Assembly: GCA_002007465.1 (NCBI GenBank)
Contig: LNAC01000376.1
Span: 1,059,713-1,123,712, forward strand
Source: Ailurus styani
Lineage: Eukaryota > Chordata > Mammalia > Carnivora > Ailuridae
Direction: 5' to 3'
DNA length: 64,000 nucleotides
Part shown: in pieces, positions 12,746 to 24,074 of the stretch
Layout: every line of letters starts with the position of its first letter
How positions within the stretch are numbered: the stretch's first letter is position 1
The notes under the pieces: model-generated
The model's input: the letters and a program-made list of their open reading frames with translations, nothing else
The model's database searches: none
Told to the model about the DNA's origin: nothing
Made by a program: the position numbers and the translations under genes

Positions 12746-12946
12746 TTAAAAAAAAGATTTATTTATTTATTTGACAGAGAGAGAGAGAGAGAGATCACAA
12801 GTAGGCAGAGAGGCAGGCAGAGGGAGATGGGGAAGCAGGCTCCCCGCTGAGCAGAGAGCCCGATGCAGGGCTCGATCCCAGGACCCTGAGATCATGACCT
12901 GAGCTGAAGGCAGAGGCTTTAACCCACTGAGCCACCCAGGCGCCCC
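12746..12946 (-). mobile_element. CAN-SINE, full length, perfect TSD
   Basis: Reversed near-consensus copy of the young 'ttaaagcctctgcc' subtype. A 16-bp TSD TGTGTTTTGCTTTTTT is at 12730-12745 and 12947-12962, identical. It is on the same strand as DMD transcription. Confidence 0.97.
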
Positions 12947-13355
12947 TGTGTTTTGCTTTTTTAAGGTATAAATTAAAATTTAACTGAAATAGAACGACTC
13001 AGAATCAAAGGGGGTGAGGTAACATTAAATATACTACCACATACTCCCTTTCACTAATTACTTTGAAAAGTATGTTAGGGGTCAACAATATCCCCTGTTT
13101 CTGACACTCAGACCTTTTGCGTCATAGTTAACATCAACAGTGTAAACTTGGTCCCAGATCAAAACTAGTGAAGGGAAAACTGAAACAGGACTCAGGACTC
13201 TGAGACCTAAATCATCATTCATTGAAAATCATCTAGATGTCTTGGTAGGTGTTTGTAAAGGTAGTTAGCACTGTTCATTATGTCTACCTTCTTGGCTTCT
13301 CTCAACAGTGTCATGGTACATTTAGTCCTGGCACTATTTGAGTTATGTCTGTTTT

Positions 13356-13490
13356 CCTCCTTCAGACTGAAAGCTCCATGAAGGTAGAAATTAGGACTGT
13401 TGGGTCATCACGTCATCACCAGTATCTGGAACCTGGCTGTGCATGTAGTGGAGGTTCAACAGAATAGGTAATGACTGATTAAGGTTGGGG
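13356..13490 (+). mobile_element. L2 LINE 3' end (old)
   Basis: 'cagactgaaagctccatgaa', 'accagtatctggaacctggc' and 'gtggaggttcaacagaa' follow the terminal part of mammalian L2. Confidence 0.5.
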
Positions 13491-14880
13491 ACAGATAAGT
13501 CAGTTAGATATGGAGGAGGAGATCGATGAGATAGGTAATGAATAATTGAATTTGTGGAAGGATCCGTAAATAATATGCATGGTTTCTTGAAGGTCAAGGA
13601 AAGTGCCAGAGTGGGAAGAGGGGCTAGCCAGGAATGGTGGAGTTTTAATTTTAATAGAATTCAAGCAAGGCAAAAGATGGCTTATTTATATTGCGCAGAA
13701 TCTGCAATGCAGGCTACGGGCCCGTTGAAGCCTTTCTTTTTTTTTTAAGCTTCAAGATAGGTCAAGCCTGCAACTGGCAGTTCCTGGACACTAAACAAAC
13801 TGGGTAACTGTTTTGTTTTTTGTCATTGCTGCTTTTAATGACACACCGACATATACACAAACATGGGCAAGAGCCTTGTTGCAAGGGTCTATGCATTTTT
13901 CTAGGAAAGGTCTGATTGCGGTGAAGGAACTGCCTCGTGTCATGTTCAACCTGGCCTTGTATTTCCCACAAGGATGTATGCCACTTGCTTAGACTTCAGC
14001 AATTTTAAAATTCGTGATCTTAATGTCCTCTGAAATGTACAGATTTTATAGCTTAAATTTTAAGAGACACCATTACCTGACAGAGTAATGACAGTTTTAT
14101 CTGCACTGGTGACTGGATCTGCTGGGGTACTTAAATAATAATCCAAATCAAATGATGATCTTTTTTTGAGAGGATGTCCGGAAAGGAGGAAAGAAAGAAC
14201 AAAATATGTACCATTTAACTTGGTTTAAAAACACAACACATTGCAGCTTCCCAGGGCTTATTTTACCAGAAAAAAAAAAAAGACCTTTGCAATTCATCTT
14301 CCTTTGGGTGCATGAATGACATTTTACTGTGATGTGATTATAAGAAACAAAATCCGTCAGAGATGCTGCCTTAAAATATTTCTCTTTATAATGTTCTGAG
14401 CTCGACAAACCTTGGTAGAAAACAGAATACTCTTAATTATGAATAAATTAACTAAATTAGTAACATGAGATGGCTATGCAATTAAGGGATTGTTAATTGA
14501 AACTGGAAACACAGCTGTATAGAGCTTAGAAATGAATCATACCAGTAATGACGCAGATGTTTATAAAATGTGATTATCTTTAGTGGAGACAGCACTGCAT
14601 CTCCCAAGCCCATTCTTACATTGTGTCACTGAAACGGTTTTCAAACCCGTGAACACCAGGAATCAGGATCTCGGGGATGGCAAATTAGGCTCCCTGGATA
14701 TGGGAATTAGTGTTGTCTGAATGTCAGCAATTTGATTCTCCAGCTTTCAAAGAATGTAGATATGGAGCCAACAACAAACATCTGTTAGTTGCATGGTCTT
14801 CAGAAACAACAACAACTCAAAGTTGCTGGCAAACCAGTGCCTGCTTCAATCGGAGATGAGGCAAGTATCTGGGAGCAGCC

Positions 14881-15470
14881 ACCAAACTGCATGAATGGGA
14901 GAAACGGGGAGAGAACGCAGCGCCGGGACCGCGGCCAGGAGACCTTCCGCACGAACGCGGAACGCATCATCCTCTGCCCGCGGAGGCTCTGAAACATCTT
15001 GGGCTGTTTTCCGGGCAATCAACCCAGAAGAAAAAAACAAAACAAAACAAAACACCGAATGTTCACAACGAAAGGAAGCGGTGGGAAAATGCTGTCATTA
15101 AACTTGCTGGATGTTGAAATGTACTAAAATTATCAGTGATTCCACAGCACTTCCAATTCCCATCTGTCCCAGGGAAGGGAGGTGTCCCTCTAGATGTGGA
15201 TTTTAATGGGCCGCCATGGTCGCTGTCCAGGCTTCTCTTGAACGAGGCCAGGGGAAAGGGCTGCAGACTGTGTCCTAACCAGCACTGCATGATACCAAGG
15301 AGCGCGCTTGGCGAAATGAGTGACCCTCCTTGAAATTCAGCTTCCTAGTCTCTGGGCGCAAGCCTGTGGCCCCGCAACCAACATCCCCGTCTGGCTGCGT
15401 GGCCCTTACGAACGTGGCAGACGCCAGTTTCAGCATGTGAAATGCGCACTGCCCACCCACGGTGGCATGT
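14881..15470. promoter_or_regulatory. CpG-dense block, candidate intronic CpG island
   Basis: By direct count there are about 32 CpG dinucleotides in 590 bp, 13 of them within 14905-14981 (around CGCCGGGACCGCGGCC, ACGAACGCGGAACG and CCCGCGG). Neighbouring kilobases have very few. The block is interrupted by an A-rich AAAACAAAAC stretch (15030-15053) and a CpG-free 100 bp, then continues to 15470. No known repeat family is recognised. Overlapping open frames of 60-75 codons on both strands are probably a by-product of GC content. Retained CpGs suggest a segment unmethylated in the germline, such as a cryptic promoter or enhancer. Direction cannot be told from sequence. Confidence 0.4.
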
Positions 15471-15669
15471 TTTTAAACAAGTAATCAACCTTTTTGGTGC
15501 TAACCAACAGAAAATCTATTTGTCGCCTTAGCTTAGCTCCTCTTTTGAAGTGGTCAGCTTTCTTAATAAAAGCTATCCCTTGCAAGGAAACACTATCCAC
15601 TATCAAAATAACACAGAAAACTTAGGGAATGTTCCTGAGCATCCAGGCAAGACCTTTCATGCATTCTTT

Positions 15670-15863
15670 TTTTTTTTTAAAGATTTTATTTATTTATTTG
15701 ACAGAGAGAGATTACAAGTAGGCAGAGAGGCAGGCAGAGAGATAGGAGGAAGCAGGCTCCCTGCTGAGCAGAGAGCCCGATGCGGGCCTCGATCCCAGGA
15801 CCCTGAGATCATGACCTGAGCTGAAGGCAGAGGCTTTAACCCACTGAGCCACCCGGGCGCCCT
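15670..15863 (-). mobile_element. CAN-SINE, full length, perfect TSD
   Basis: Young subtype, reversed. A 16-bp TSD CTTTCATGCATTCTTT is at 15654-15669 and 15864-15879, identical. The short GA tract (only GACAGAGAGAG) marks a compact copy. Confidence 0.97.
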
Positions 15864-15972
15864 CTTTCATGCATTCTTTAATGAAAGGTTTAGATGACGT
15901 GAGGCCCAAACAACTCAATTTTCCATTTTACATCGGCCGTGGGCATATGGGGCATAGCTGAGTGTTTGCTAA

Positions 15973-15978
<6 letters not shown>

Positions 15979-16017
<39 letters not shown>
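15979..16017. repeat. (CA)n microsatellite
   Basis: About 19 uninterrupted CA units, likely to be polymorphic. Confidence 0.97.
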
Positions 16018-16019
<2 letters not shown>

Positions 16020-16899
16020 ACAAGAATGAATGAGAAAAATGCAAACATTTTAAAAAGATACACCACTATACACTGTTTTCTATGTTGGATACCTATAAAT
16101 AGGGAATTTGTTAAATTTTGGTCACGAAGACTTTCTATCCTATGTGTTAGTCTCTACAAGTACAGGCTCTGCCTATAACTTCAGTATCGATTTGCTGTTA
16201 AACAGGTTCTAACTTGTCTAAATTTCATTACCTGAAGGGACAGCTTGCAATTCTATATACAGGTATAATAAAAGCAAGATGACTACATGTATCCTGTGAG
16301 CTTTGAAAGGGCACTTTTTCCCCAATATGCAGGGCTCAATTCCTCATGAGTCTATTAGTCTGTTGCAAATGGTGACGACAAAGCTAATAATGTATTATTT
16401 ACTAGCAGGTGTGTTCCTATTTTCAACCCTGAACCTACTTAAAAGCACACTCGTATCAGAATGCATTTGGAACATTCTCAGCTATTTGCTGATCTAAAAG
16501 CTATTCACTTCTTTTTCCTTATCTCAGTTATGATCAGATTTGGGGCATCGATGGACCCTGCGCTAGAGAAAGAATTAAAATGTGGCCCAAGCCAATCATG
16601 ATAATACTATTGTTAATAGCCAATGACTGGTTTCAAGGAATATAGTGAGACCCAGTGCTGGCTGACACGCAAGGGGAAAGACACATACACGTCCGACACA
16701 CTGCCATGGATACTGTTGTCGGAGGATATGTTGCTTGGTGCAGTGCAAGGCCATCTTGGGATCCTGAGAGGATCCCTTGGAAGCCTGAGAGGAAAGCCAA
16801 GAGATATCAAAGAAACAGAACTGGAGTCTTTATATAGGTCAGCTGCTCAATTAATCAGCCCTAGATCTGATGACCTTTGGACTTCTGGTTGTGTTAGAC

Positions 16900-17091
16900 C
16901 AGTGGTTCTCAAAGTGTGGTTCCTGACCACAGTGGTATCAGCATCCCCTGAGAACTTACTAGAAATGCAGAATCTCAGACCTTACTTACTCCAGGCCTAC
17001 GGAATCAGAAACCCTGGGTGGAGCTCATCAGCCCGTACTTTAACAAGCCCTCCAGGAGAGTCTGATGCATACTACAGATTGGCAACCACTG
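16900..17091 (+). mobile_element. MER5A, non-autonomous hAT DNA transposon
   Basis: It starts CAGTGGTTCTCAAAGTG and ends GGCAACCACTG, the MER5A terminal inverted repeats. The body has 'tagaaatgcagaatctcaga', 'ctacggaatcagaaaccctg' and 'caggagagtctgatgcata'. Length 192 bp is near the family's full length. Flanking 8-mers TGTTAGAC and TATTAGAT look like a decayed TSD (6 of 8). Confidence 0.92.
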
Positions 17092-17149
17092 TATTAGATT
17101 ATCAACTGTCTCTATTATTTAAGATAGCATTTTTAAAAAAACTTGCCTG

Positions 17150-17285
17150 ATCCCAGTGGGGTTCATGTTAAAAGCACAGATTCCCAAACCTAATAATTCA
17201 GGCTTGCCAGTGCAGAGGCTTGGGAATTAGTCATCTTATCAAGTGCCCCTGGTGATTCTTATGACCAGAAAAGTGTGGGAAAAAC
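17150..17285. mobile_element. Possible MER5-like hAT fragment
   Basis: 'aaaagcacagattcccaaac', 'ttgggaattagtcatctta' and 'cccctggtgattcttatgac' resemble internal parts of MER5-type elements. The ends are not recognisable. Confidence 0.35.
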
Positions 17286-17339
17286 AAATATAAGGCCCGT
17301 TAAATTGGGCATTCTGTCATTGGCTGCTGAAAGCTTTCT

Positions 17340-17538
17340 TTTTTTTTTTTTTTAAGATTTATTTATTTACTTCACAGTGGGAGAGAGATCACAAGGAGGC
17401 AGAGAGGCAGGCAGAGAGAGAGGGGGAAGCAGGCTCCCTGCTGAGCAGAGAGCCCGATGCGGGCCTCGATCCCGGGACCCTGAGATCATGACCTGAGCCG
17501 AAGGCAGAGGCTTTAACCCATTGAGCCACCCAGGCGCC
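17340..17538 (-). mobile_element. CAN-SINE, full length, perfect TSD
   Basis: Reversed young-subtype copy. A 16-bp TSD CTGCTGAAAGCTTTCT is at 17324-17339 and 17539-17554. It has 'cacaaggaggcag' in place of 'cacaagtaggcag', as does the copy at 45662, which suggests a shared source subtype. Confidence 0.97.
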
Positions 17539-18222
17539 CTGCTGAAAGCTTTCTAACCAACACGCTATCTACAGTCCCTTAGACTCCAGAACCACATAGG
17601 TAAACAGACTCTAGCTCTTGCCTTGGTGAGTTTATTACAGAGTCCCAGTTTGGAGAGCATTTGGGTGAAAGTGAGACTTACATTTCTAAGATGTGGGGTT
17701 CTTAGTGGTCAACATGAATTCCTGATCTTTTACATTCAGAACGTTTTTCCCCTACCTCCCTGCCACAGCTCCAGTCTGAATTCCTAACCTCTTAGACATT
17801 CTTGACTCCTACTGTCTGGTGGCTGCAACGCCCCCACCAGGATTTCAAGAACCCCTCTCAAGTAATTACAGAGGTGATCGTGCATTCTTCAACACTAGGC
17901 TACATTCTCAGAGGCCAGATGCCTTCCTGCTGAACTTGAACCTGCTGAGGCCCATAAGATTGCCGTGAAAGCAGCAATTAGTCGGTTATAAACCAAACAT
18001 GTATTTTCAAAGTCTAAAAAAGAAATTCTGCTCATTCAAAGAGAAATAATCTAGAACTCTAAAATATTTAACATTAAATGGTCTGAAATCATCAATGCTC
18101 TTTCAGACTAAATGAAAAATTTTTATCGTGTTATGTTAGTCACCATATGGTACATCATTAGTTTTTGATGTAGTGTTCCATGATTCATTGTTTGCATACA
18201 GAATGAAAATTTTACATTAAAA

Positions 18223-18411
18223 TTTTTTTTTTTAGATTTCTTTGAGAGAGAGAGAGAGGGAGGGAGAGAGAGAGGTGGGGGGGGAGAGTCTTAAGCAGAC
18301 TCCATGCTGAGCTTGGAGCCCAATGTGGGGCTAAATCTCACAACCCTGGGATCATGACCAGAGCCTAAATCAAGAGTTGGATGCTTCACGGACTGTACCA
18401 CCCAGGCACCC
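18223..18411 (-). mobile_element. CAN-SINE, older subtype
   Basis: Older 'gcctaaatcaagagttgga' subtype with a GA/GGGA-rich tract and reversed head 'accacccaggcaccc'. An 11-bp TSD TTACATTAAAA is at 18212-18222 and 18412-18422. Confidence 0.93.
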
Positions 18412-18669
18412 TTACATTAAAAGCATTCTGTCCCTTGTTTTCTTGGGCCCAAGAAGCTAAAAAGTAAAAACCGTTGTAGTATAATAGAACTTATGAGTGA
18501 CAAAGTAAAAAGTCAAAAGGAGATGTAGGAAAAATATTTCATTGTGTTTCCTCTCTCCTATTTACATGTACTTCATTTGCTTAGGTACTATTTATTTTGT
18601 CTCCACTCCCTTTCCCACAGTACACCCAATACCTCATTGGTTTTGGACCTCTAATCACCTTTGGTTGAG

Positions 18670-19140
18670 TCAGATTTCCCTGAACTTCTAAGCATTTGTT
18701 TATGTTGTCTTTCCTTTCTAGAAAACCCTTCCATTTTCCCACTCTACCTTTTTTTTAAAGATTTTATTTATTTATTTGACACAGAGAGAGAGAGATCACA
18801 AGTAGGCAGAGAGGCAGGCAGAGAGAGAGGAGGAAGCAGGCTCCCTGCTGAGCAGAGAGCCCGATGTGGGACTGGATCCCAGGATGCTGAGATCATGACC
18901 TGAGCCAAAGGCAGAGGCTTTAACCCTCTGAGCCACCCAGGCGCCCCCACTCTACCTTTTGAAACCTTACTCATACCTTGAGTCTGTGCTCAAATGTCAT
19001 CCCTGCAGCAAAGCTAATTGTTGACTGTTGTGTGCATTAAAATCACTTCTTTCCCCCTCACATTGCTAGAGGGGTCTTCACGGTGTCGTTTGTAGTTCAT
19101 GCATCAATCATACTTGAGAGGGAGTTGTATCACGAACATT
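18670..19140 (+). mobile_element. L2-like LINE fragment, split by a SINE
   Basis: 'tctgtgctcaaatgtcatcc', preceded by 'cttactcataccttgag', and the following cysteine/serine-poor decayed frame resemble the region upstream of the L2 3' end. Weak match. The CAN-SINE at 18753 interrupts it. Confidence 0.35.
18753..18945 (-). mobile_element. CAN-SINE, full length, perfect TSD
   Basis: Young subtype. A 15-bp TSD CCCACTCTACCTTTT is at 18738-18752 and 18946-18960. It sits inside old L2-like sequence. Confidence 0.97.
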
Positions 19141-19854
19141 GCTGTCCCTACTGCCAAAAAGAGTGTCTACCATAATGTAGACATTTAAAAATACTGAGCT
19201 GATTTTCAGACCAAAGTGGTTTCCAGACACAAGCGTTAACCAAAGAGTGACTGAATTTACTAGCTTGGTCTCTGCTATGGGGGCACCAGCTTGAGTGGCA
19301 CTGGTCCCAGCTTCAGTCTGAGAAACTTGGATAAGTGTGGCATGTGAGTGGGCTGGGCGGCGTATCTCATTAGGACTGGAAGCTCAAGCTGTAACTGCTT
19401 CTGGAGTTACGTATCCTGGCACACATTACAGTCATCTTTAAGAGACTGGGGGCTCTTCAGACTTCCGCTGCAAGCCTAAAGAAAGGAGGTATTACAAACT
19501 GTCTGCTTCACTCAGTAGGAAAGCCTCTGTCAGTGGGGAGGAGAATAGTTCTGAGAATGTCATGGTGTCTGCTGCTTGGCTTCGTCCTGTGGTTCAGTCA
19601 CATGTCAGCCCAGCCCCATGGCTGCAAATCAGAACGGTTTGAAAGACCATGCACCAGATGCGATGCCTTCTGCAGCAGAGAAGAGAAAACCAAGCACAAA
19701 ATGGCTTGACCTCGCAAGGAGCACAGACGCAAGGCTGCGCCACAGCTGGGTCATCGAGAGGCACGATGGCGTCATCAACACTCAGGTTCTTCTGATCTTT
19801 CCAGGTGAACTCACCACACAGGCAACAACATGGCTTCTCGAGTTCTGGTTCCTT

Positions 19855-20010
19855 TATATTCATTCAACAAATATTTACCATGTTAGGAACTGTTCTTAGA
19901 TGCTTTGGATATACCAGCAAATAAAAGACAAGATCCTTGGCTTCACGAAGTGTACTTTCTCATGGTGGGAGACGATTAACCAAAAGACGCATATCAAATA
20001 TGGCAATTCT
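19855..20010 (-). mobile_element. L2 LINE 3' end (reversed)
   Basis: 'attcattcaacaaatattta', 'gaactgttcttagatgcttt' and 'agatccttggcttcacgaag' correspond to the reverse complement of the L2 terminal region. Confidence 0.6.
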
Positions 20011-20034
20011 ACTGTTATGGAAAGAAACAGAAAC

Positions 20035-20760
20035 GGAAAAATGGCTTAGATGTTCCCAAGCCTGTATAACGTATCACCCTAGAACTTAGTGGCTTAAAAC
20101 AAAAATCTGTCACTCTTGCTTTTGGTTCTCTGAGTTGACTCTGCTCAGCTGTGCGTTTTTTTTTTTTTTTGGTCTGGGGGCTTCCATGTGTTCGCAGTGA
20201 GATGGCAGCTGGAGGTGGAGGCATGTGAAAGCTTGATGGGGATGGACGTCCCACGTGGGTTTCTTTTTGCTCATCCACCTGCTGCCTCACTTAACCACCT
20301 AAACTTACAAACCACGCTGGGGCATGTAACTCCCAAAGTGGCTACTGTCTGAGCTTTCTCTCTGTCCCCACCCACCCCACTAATTTGCCAAGCTTACCTG
20401 ACTTGCTCAGACATAAGCTGGGACCTGTGCCACTCAAGCTGGCTTCCCACCACGTAGCAAAACCCAAACATTATTCAGCTGGGAGCTGGCCGAGCATTTC
20501 TTGCTCTTCATGGGGCTGCTTCATGAGGCTAGCTGAGTTTCTCCTAGCAGAGCGGCCTTACTGCGGTCAGGCTTCTTTCATAGCCGCTCACCTCCCCCTG
20601 AGTGAATGCTCCAAGGGCCTGAGACAGAAACCGCACGACTTCTGATCTGGCCTTGGGTCCTGCACCGACACTTCTGCCTGCAGTTCGTTATACATGGGCC
20701 AGTCCCGATCCAGCGAGGGACGGGCCTAGACGAGGTGCACTGCAGGCATGGTTCATGGTG
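20035..20760. repeat. Ancient GC-richer interspersed repeat, family not assigned
   Basis: 'ccctagaacttagtggctta' plus 'aaacaaaaatctgtcact', 'gagatggcagctggaggtgg' and 'cagctgggagctggccgagc' appear in the order of a familiar old mammalian repeat whose signature is 'agtggcttaaaacaac'. I cannot name it securely. A T15 run at 20157-20171 is likely a secondary insertion. Several CpGs (20580-20740) remain. Confidence 0.4.
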
Positions 20761-20874
20761 GTTGTAGGGGTGGGGGCCTCTCTCTGGAAGCCCCCTAACA
20801 GGGTGAGGGGGACTGAACTGAGAGGAGTCCAAAGGGCGAGGTAGAGAGCAGGTTGCTGTTTAAATAGGGTGGTC

Positions 20875-21010
20875 AGTTTTCAAGGAGGTTTCTTTAAAAA
20901 GTTGAGATTTGAGCCAGACTTGAAGAGTGACAGAGTTATTCACACAGGTATCTGGGGCGGGGTGGGGGGTGGGGAAGAGCATTCCATGTAGCGGAAAGTA
21001 AGCACAGTGT
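20875..21010 (-). mobile_element. L2 LINE fragment (reversed)
   Basis: 'gttgagatttgagccagact', 'tgaagagtgacagagtt' and 'gaagagcattccatgtagcg' match the reverse-oriented L2 segment 'acatttgagctgggtcttga ... ggcattccaggcagag'. It contains a G-rich run at 20953-20975. Confidence 0.6.
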
Positions 21011-22539
21011 CCAGAAGAAAAAGAATATTGGTTTAAGCTCCCTGGAGGAGGACAATCTTTGTCGGATGCTCCCTTGGCCAACTTGCCTTTTCATCTTGCT
21101 GCCCAAGACTGCATAAAATGCCCACGTCTGATCCTTGCCAAGGAGCCTGGGACCACCAGCTCACCATGAGCTAGGTCAGTACAATCATGATGCATTTTCT
21201 AGGGCTGAGGCCTCCCTTGAGGCACATGGTCACCAGGGGTCGGGTAATTCCTGAACAAGCCAGGTGTCTGCCGGCAAGGGAGAAGGGTGTACGTGTCTAC
21301 AACAGAGGGAGTAGATTCGCAGAAAGGGAAATAACAGTGTCTCTGCTGTACCCTAGAGATTAAACAATATTCCTTTGGGGCCTGTTAAACAGAGGCCAAG
21401 TTATCCCACTTTCCCAGAGACAGATCCTGACTACCAGCAGAGATTTCTCATGCTTGGTGTCGGAGCAGAAAAGGCTGGAAAACAAGCTGGAGTGACTAGG
21501 ATTAGCATCTAATTTGCCCAGCAGGAAAGGGGCCACTACCCGTGGAGAAGGAAAGAGCTTAACGGAGTCCACTCAGCAGACGGGCAGCAGGTAACACTCA
21601 GGAAGCAGAAAGGTCACTCTGCAACCAAAATTCTATGTACGGCACAGCAATGTCCGGAGATACACGGTGAATGATGGACTTCCTTCAAAAGGCTAATGTT
21701 AGAATTCCCGAGTGTGGCACCATGCCTGTGGCCCTGGGGCTGACTTTATGGCCCCTGACGTGTAAGTGCCTAATGGGAAAGCCATGCCCGACAATGGGGG
21801 TGCCTGCCTTGTCTGTAGCAATTCAAATTCTTTTTATACTTCCTAAGTACCACATACAGTAATCTATCCACATGTGAGTTTTCTGTGTCACAAAAAGACA
21901 AGGATATTAAGAGGTAGTTCAGGAAGTATTTATTGATGGAAACAGAAGTGAGTATTTGGAAAGACTCAGTCAAACTGAGATAATAAAGAAGTACACGCTA
22001 TAATTCAGAGGAAAGGAATGTCAAAAGCAGGGGACAAATCTGAAGTTCACGACTGTGCTTCTGTATCACTTTTTTCCCCTGCCAGTATAGACAGCTATTG
22101 TTATAAATTATTATATTTGTAGAAATCAGTTCCATTTTAACCAAGGGATGCAAGTACGATGCATCAGTTGTGTACAAGACAGATTAAAACAATTTCATTG
22201 CAAATATAGAAGAGCAAGAGTTACTATACCTAATCCTTGAAAATACCTTTTCTTTTTAAGGATCAGAATATCGCCCCCCCCCACAAGTGCAGAAAGATTT
22301 TGGTCCAGTTTTATTCGACGTGTATTTAGTGGGAACCGTGAGATATAGAATACTTTAAAATATGAATAGATTCCAGAAAAGAAGAGAGGCCCCTCTTTTT
22401 GCAACCCAGCAGGGCAGAAAGGATTAAATTCTTATAAAGGATGAACAAATGTATTAGAAAAGATACTGTATAATCAAGTTCAGAAAAGTGAAGAAAGTTG
22501 AGCAAGCTTTCACAGACATGAACTATGGTTCTAATAATA

Positions 22540-22650
22540 AAACTTCCATTTTTATAGCATTTACTAATTTCTGAAGCCCTTTTACAGACTTGCTCTCATT
22601 GTCTCACAAGGACCCTGCAAGGCTGGCAGGATTTGGATAAGGAATTCCTT
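22540..22650 (-). mobile_element. MIR-like fragment
   Basis: 'tttatagcatttactaattt', 'cttttacagacttgctctca' and 'acaaggaccctgcaaggctg' track the reversed MIR consensus. The core 'ttttacagatgagg' is lost. Confidence 0.4.
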
Positions 22651-24074
22651 TTTAAAACATGTTTTAGAATACAGAATATTTAGACTAAAGAATGCCTTCT
22701 TAAGAATAAAACTCAAGGGTGTGTGAGGAGAATATAGAGCAAGTTTTTGGTTTTTGTTCCATTATTAACTAGCTTTGTGAACTATGACATATCAGGTGAT
22801 GTCTTTGTAAAATCAAGGGTTGGACTTCTGGACTTTGCTAACTAAAATCCTCTTAAGTGATGGGCGGTAATAACTCTAACAGGCCATCTTTCCTAAAAAG
22901 AAACCTTATGCCTGGTAGCACACTGGTTATTAAATGATATAGTATTAAAAATAATTAAGTAGAACCTGTTAAAGAATGACTGTTGAAGTGTATGGTTAGG
23001 AATATTAAAATATTCAGTAATTCCATGCAATAAAGCTCATTGACATATTCAGCTGTTTTAAAAGATTTAGCAGCTGTACTGTTGGCTGATTTACGCTGGG
23101 GGCACCTTGCCGCCTAGCTTTGGCTTCAGGCTCTGATCAGACTTTTTAGATACAGGCTAAGACCTGAGGCTTACCCAACTTGATTGCAAAGGCAAGGCCC
23201 TGAATACAACCAGGCAAAAAGTATGATGGAAAGAGTACAAGGCAATCACCGGTATTGCAGAAGGAAAACAAAGTATGTGCAACGTGGGTTAATTGACTAA
23301 CAGCATCTCTATGTCTGAAGGATTGCACATTATCAGCTAATTACCGATTTTCTTCCAACATTCTTTGCACATGATCTCCAAATCAAGAAAAAACACAACT
23401 GTGCTTCAAAAGATATTTTCAGACCTCTGCTACTGAATAAGATGGGGTAATAAGGACCAAATTTACCTTCTGTCTTGAAATTAACTCCAACATCGATGAA
23501 ATGTATGCAACGATGGAGTGTAAGACAATGGACACCAGGCAAAGAATGATAGTGACCTCTGAGGGATGGAAAACATATGAGGTGAGCCCCAGGATTGTCC
23601 TAGCTTACTACCTTGAGAGAGTTTCCAGTTCACAGCATGGCAGAAGAAGAACCCAGGAGGATCCTGGCAGATTCTGAGGGCCGAGAAGGTGGAACTGAGA
23701 GTCACAGAAGACTAAATTAGCTAGAGTTCACAGGAAAGAAGCCCAGAGCGCAGAGTTTCACAGAGAGAGAGAGAGAGAACCCTGGAGATCTACAGATGGT
23801 CTCCCTCAAGTATTCAGCTGAGTGGTGCTTAGCATGTGTGTGGTGAAGAACCACCAGGAGGGAGCAGAGACAATAGGGTCCAGCACTCATATGGCAGGAA
23901 GGAGTGCCTGTTCCTTACAAGTCATCGTGGAAACCTCATGACTCACAGGGCCTTGAGTAGAGCACATGGAAGGGTCTTGCCTCACTAGTGGGGGATAATT
24001 AGCCCTATACTGCCAGTCTAATCCCACTTAATCTTAAAAGACCAAAAAGGATCGAGGAATTGTACACAGTTTAG

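Noticed and set aside
16623..17150. 175-codon open frame on the + strand
   Set aside because: It runs straight through a MER5A transposon and flanking intron, has no recognisable domain, and lies antisense within a DMD intron. Chance open frame.
20580..20740. Second CpG island candidate
   Set aside because: The CpGs fall inside a stretch that resembles an ancient repeat, which is a simpler explanation.
23845..23870. CTCF-like motif (CCACCAGGAGGGAGC)
   Set aside because: Two core positions deviate from the consensus and no other evidence supports binding.
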